Assembly (NCBI GenBank): GCA_020439485.1
Contig: JAGQSP010000034.1
Location: 1 to 15,570, forward strand
DNA from: Acidimicrobiales bacterium
GTDB taxonomy: Bacteria > Actinomycetota > Acidimicrobiia > Acidimicrobiales > Poriferisodalaceae
Direction of reading: 5' to 3'
DNA length: 15,570 nucleotides
The notes beneath the pieces are model-generated. The model saw nothing but the letters and a program-made list of their open reading frames with translations, ran no database searches and had not been told where the DNA came from. Position 1 is the first letter of the stretch. The number at the start of each line of letters is the position of its first letter. Of the stretch, positions 13,252 through 15,570 are shown in pieces. Both the position numbers and the translations under genes were made by a program.

Positions 13252-15570
13252 ATGAAACCGAATCGTCTGCTGATCATCTTGCTGGCGGTGCTGGCCTTCG
13301 CAGCCACCGCGTGCTCGTCTGGCGACAGCGACTCGGACGGCGGGTCGTCGCCCGACGACTCGGGCACGGGCCAAGACATCTCGTCGGCCACCACCGAGGC
13401 GGCTCCTGACGAGACCGGCTTGGAGATCACCCGAGGTGGCGAGATCTCGGTGGGTATCGTCGCCGAGAGTTCCGGCTGGTATCCGCCCAGTGCCGAAACC
13501 GCGTTCTCGGCCGGGTTCCTGGTGATGGACGCCCTGTACGACCGTTGGTACGACCAGACCGGAGGTGGCGAGCTCATCCCCGTGGTGGCCGCTGCGCGTG
13601 CCACACCCAATGACGATGCGTCCGAGTGGACCATGCCCATACGGCCGGGGATCATGTTCCACGACGGCACCGAGGTAAACGCCCAGGCCGCCGTCGACAT
13701 GATCACCCAGTGGCACGAGGGTCCGTTCGGTTCGTCGTCCACCATCGACCGGGCCGAGGTGGTCGACGAGTACACGGTTCGTTACTTCCTGACAGGCCCC
13801 GACCCGGCGTTCGAGGAGGTGCTGGCCGGGATAGCGACCGGCGCCGTGTTCTCCCCCACCGCCGGGCGCGCATTCGGACCTGAAGACTCGGTCGACAACC
13901 CCATCGGCACCGGGCCGTTCATGTTCGAATCGTGGATTCGCGACAGCGAGGTCGTGGTGGTGCGCAACCCCAACTACTGGCGCTCGGCACCCGACGGCGG
14001 CACCCTCCCCTACCTCGATCGCATTCGTTTCCGGGTGCTTCCCGACGGAACCGCTCGTCGTGCCAGCCTCGAGGCCGGCGATCTCGACATGGCCACCCAG
14101 GGTGGACCCGACGGAGGGCCCGCTCTGATCGAACAGGGTTTCGTGCCCTACGAGTTCATCGGCAACGGCGCCGCTCTGAACATCTACAACACCGCGGTGC
14201 CACCATTCGATGATGTTCGCATGCGCAGGGCCGCTGCACACGCCCTCGACCCCGAACAGGCAAATGCGCTGCGCCCACCGAACCTGTCCGGCGTGGCCGA
14301 GTTCCGGACCCAGTACTACAACTCGTCGAGCCGGTGGTACGACGAGGCTGCGGGCGAGGGCTATGCCAGGTTCGACCCCGATGAGGCCCAGCGGCTTTAT
14401 GACGAGTACATCAACGACCCTGGCCGCAGCGACGGCAAGTCCGTGGGCGAGCCGGTGAGCTTCACCTACGACTGCAACACCGACCCGATCAACCTCGACA
14501 CCGCCCAGTTGTTCCAGCAGGAGTGGGGCGACGTCGGATTCGAGGTCGAGATCCGCACCACCGAGCAGGCGAGCTTCGTCAACCAGATCATCGGCACGTC
14601 CAGCGAGCCGCTGTTCCAGGGCGACTTCCAGATCGCGTGCTGGGCCGACGGCAGCGAGCAGGACCCGTTGTCGATCTATCGCACGCGCTATGGGTCGAAC
14701 CAGGTGTTGAACTGGACCAACTTCACCGATCCGGCCATCGACGCAGCGCTCGAAACCCTGCGCACGAGCCTCGACTTCGACACCCGCAAGGCCGCTGCCG
14801 CCGACATCGCACGCATCACAGCCGATGCCCAGACGGTGTATTGGTGGGCTTCGGGCTCGACCCTGGTTCTGGGGCGCCCCGAGGTTCACGGTGTAGAGAA
14901 CTTCACCTACCCCGACGGGCAGGTGGGCGAACGCCGCGGGTCGGGCCGGGTGTGGTGGCACGAGGTCTGGCTGGAAGGCGCCGAGCCGCTCGACGATGTA
15001 CCGACCGGTTTCGTCGAGATCCCGGAGGTCACCACCACGACCACAACCGAGGCACCCGCAGAGCCCGTACCAGGCGGGCCCGATCCAGCAATCGCAGACG
15101 CAATGCCTGCCGCGCCGCCAGGGTTGAGGATGGCTGGCAACGGGCCACCGTTGGCCGATCTGTGCCCTGGTATCACGACGCTCGAAGGCATCGAACCGAT
15201 CAGTGCCACATCCCAGAGCTATCCGGGCGACCCGCAGCTGGGGCCGAACGGACAGGTCACGATCTATGTCCTCGAGCCCGGGGACGCAGACACCATCATC
15301 GGCCGCTACGAGCAGGCTGTCGCCGAGTGCGTCGAGTTCTCGACAGAACTCGACGACGGCACGCCTGTGAACCTCGGTTATGTGAGCAGAGATCTGGGGT
15401 CGTTCGGCCCGGAGTCTTACGGCTACGGGGTGGCCGGCGACGCGGGCGGTTTCCCGATCGACAGCGACATCGTGTTGATCCGCTCGGGCGACAACTTGGC
15501 TCTGGTCACGGCGCTGCACATTCTGAGCCCCGCCGATGGTTCTGTGGTCACACCGCTGGCCGAGGGAGCC
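13252..15570 (+). CDS. Family 5 ABC substrate-binding lipoprotein fused to a C-terminal sensor-like domain, 3' end beyond window
   Basis: Extracytoplasmic solute-binding protein of the peptide importer. The frame is open from ATG 13252 for 773 codons to the window end. AGGGGG (13241-13246) is the ribosome site, 5 bases upstream. The signal peptide ends in ATAC (lipobox Cys C21), followed by an acidic Ser/Gly/Asp tether. The family 5 domain spans about 62-585, with GGEISVGIV at the start, WTMPIRPGIMFHDGTEV and IGTGPFMFESW...RNPNYW near 218-243. After a Thr run (T594-T599) and a Pro/Ala linker comes an additional region of at least 140 residues (about 630-773) that family 5 proteins normally lack. 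It has C638 and C693, VTIYVLEPGDADTIIGRYEQAVAEC and DIVLIRSGDNLALVTAL, recalling PknH-type extracellular sensor domains. That assignment is a pattern judgement. The substrate is unknown. Confidence 0.9.
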   Translation, partial: MKPNRLLIILLAVLAFAATACSSGDSDSDGGSSPDDSGTGQDISSATTEAAPDETGLEITRGGEISVGIVAESSGWYPPSAETAFSAGFLVMDALYDRWYDQTGGGELIPVVAAARATPNDDASEWTMPIRPGIMFHDGTEVNAQAAVDMITQWHEGPFGSSSTIDRAEVVDEYTVRYFLTGPDPAFEEVLAGIATGAVFSPTAGRAFGPEDSVDNPIGTGPFMFESWIRDSEVVVVRNPNYWRSAPDGGTLPYLDRIRFRVLPDGTARRASLEAGDLDMATQGGPDGGPALIEQGFVPYEFIGNGAALNIYNTAVPPFDDVRMRRAAAHALDPEQANALRPPNLSGVAEFRTQYYNSSSRWYDEAAGEGYARFDPDEAQRLYDEYINDPGRSDGKSVGEPVSFTYDCNTDPINLDTAQLFQQEWGDVGFEVEIRTTEQASFVNQIIGTSSEPLFQGDFQIACWADGSEQDPLSIYRTRYGSNQVLNWTNFTDPAIDAALETLRTSLDFDTRKAAAADIARITADAQTVYWWASGSTLVLGRPEVHGVENFTYPDGQVGERRGSGRVWWHEVWLEGAEPLDDVPTGFVEIPEVTTTTTTEAPAEPVPGGPDPAIADAMPAAPPGLRMAGNGPPLADLCPGITTLEGIEPISATSQSYPGDPQLGPNGQVTIYVLEPGDADTIIGRYEQAVAECVEFSTELDDGTPVNLGYVSRDLGSFGPESYGYGVAGDAGGFPIDSDIVLIRSGDNLALVTALHILSPADGSVVTPLAEGA

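Noticed and set aside
13147..15519. A 790-codon open frame on the minus strand
   Set aside because: It is antisense to the substrate-binding protein, whose plus frame has a lipobox, ribosome site and family motifs. The long minus frame is a by-product of GC-rich codon periodicity and shows no recognisable domain.

Overview
The window is clearly high-GC, has dense codon-periodic genes on both strands with very short gaps, uses GTG starts freely, and has exported proteins with acidic or Thr-rich linkers. This suits a high-GC actinobacterium; the protein styles (delta-60-like propeller, Thr-run linkers) make me favour Acidimicrobiia, but that is inference. There is no rRNA, tRNA, CRISPR array, insertion sequence or phage module. 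No gene-free stretch reaches 300 bases. The longest, about 110 bases, lies between positions 11303 and 11413 and carries a candidate promoter and operator.

Layout. (1) At the left edge, a class A penicillin-binding protein on the minus strand runs out of the window. (2) Divergent from it are thiamine diphosphokinase and an overlapping thiamine-type substrate-binding lipoprotein, a probable thiamine salvage pair. A zinc alcohol dehydrogenase follows, with an inverted repeat reaching to one base before its ATG. (3) Convergent to these is an exported family 3 beta-N-acetylhexosaminidase (NagZ type). Divergent from it is a two-helix membrane protein, then an HDOD-domain protein. (4) On the minus strand are a secreted beta-propeller protein with two tandem fibronectin-like domains and, 16 bases downstream, a small four-cysteine zinc-ribbon protein. 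(5) A minus-strand operon follows in the order DUF35 zinc-ribbon/OB-fold protein, SCP2-type thiolase, MTH1-like NUDIX hydrolase. (6) Divergent from that is a peptide-type ABC importer: two permeases and a substrate-binding lipoprotein that continues past the right edge.

How the genes work together. The PBP and NagZ act on peptidoglycan synthesis and turnover. The thiamine kinase and binding protein link uptake to phosphorylation, but no permease or ATPase lies beside them. DUF35 proteins are usual partners of SCP2-type thiolases in acyl-CoA or steroid side-chain chemistry. The importer genes are tightly packed, with an 8-base overlap and a 31-base gap, and the ATPases are presumably beyond the right edge.

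No wholly new system is evident; most genes are ordinary housekeeping or transport genes. The unusual points are: a family 5 binding protein fused through a Thr linker to an extra C-terminal domain resembling the mycobacterial PknH-type extracellular sensor; three 36-base in-frame tandem repeats, each a perfect hairpin, at the end of the DUF35 gene; a NUDIX gene whose only plausible start is CTG inside a CTGA overlap; a 28-base palindrome inside nagZ; and two candidate regulatory dyads, one overlapping a promoter and one next to a start codon.
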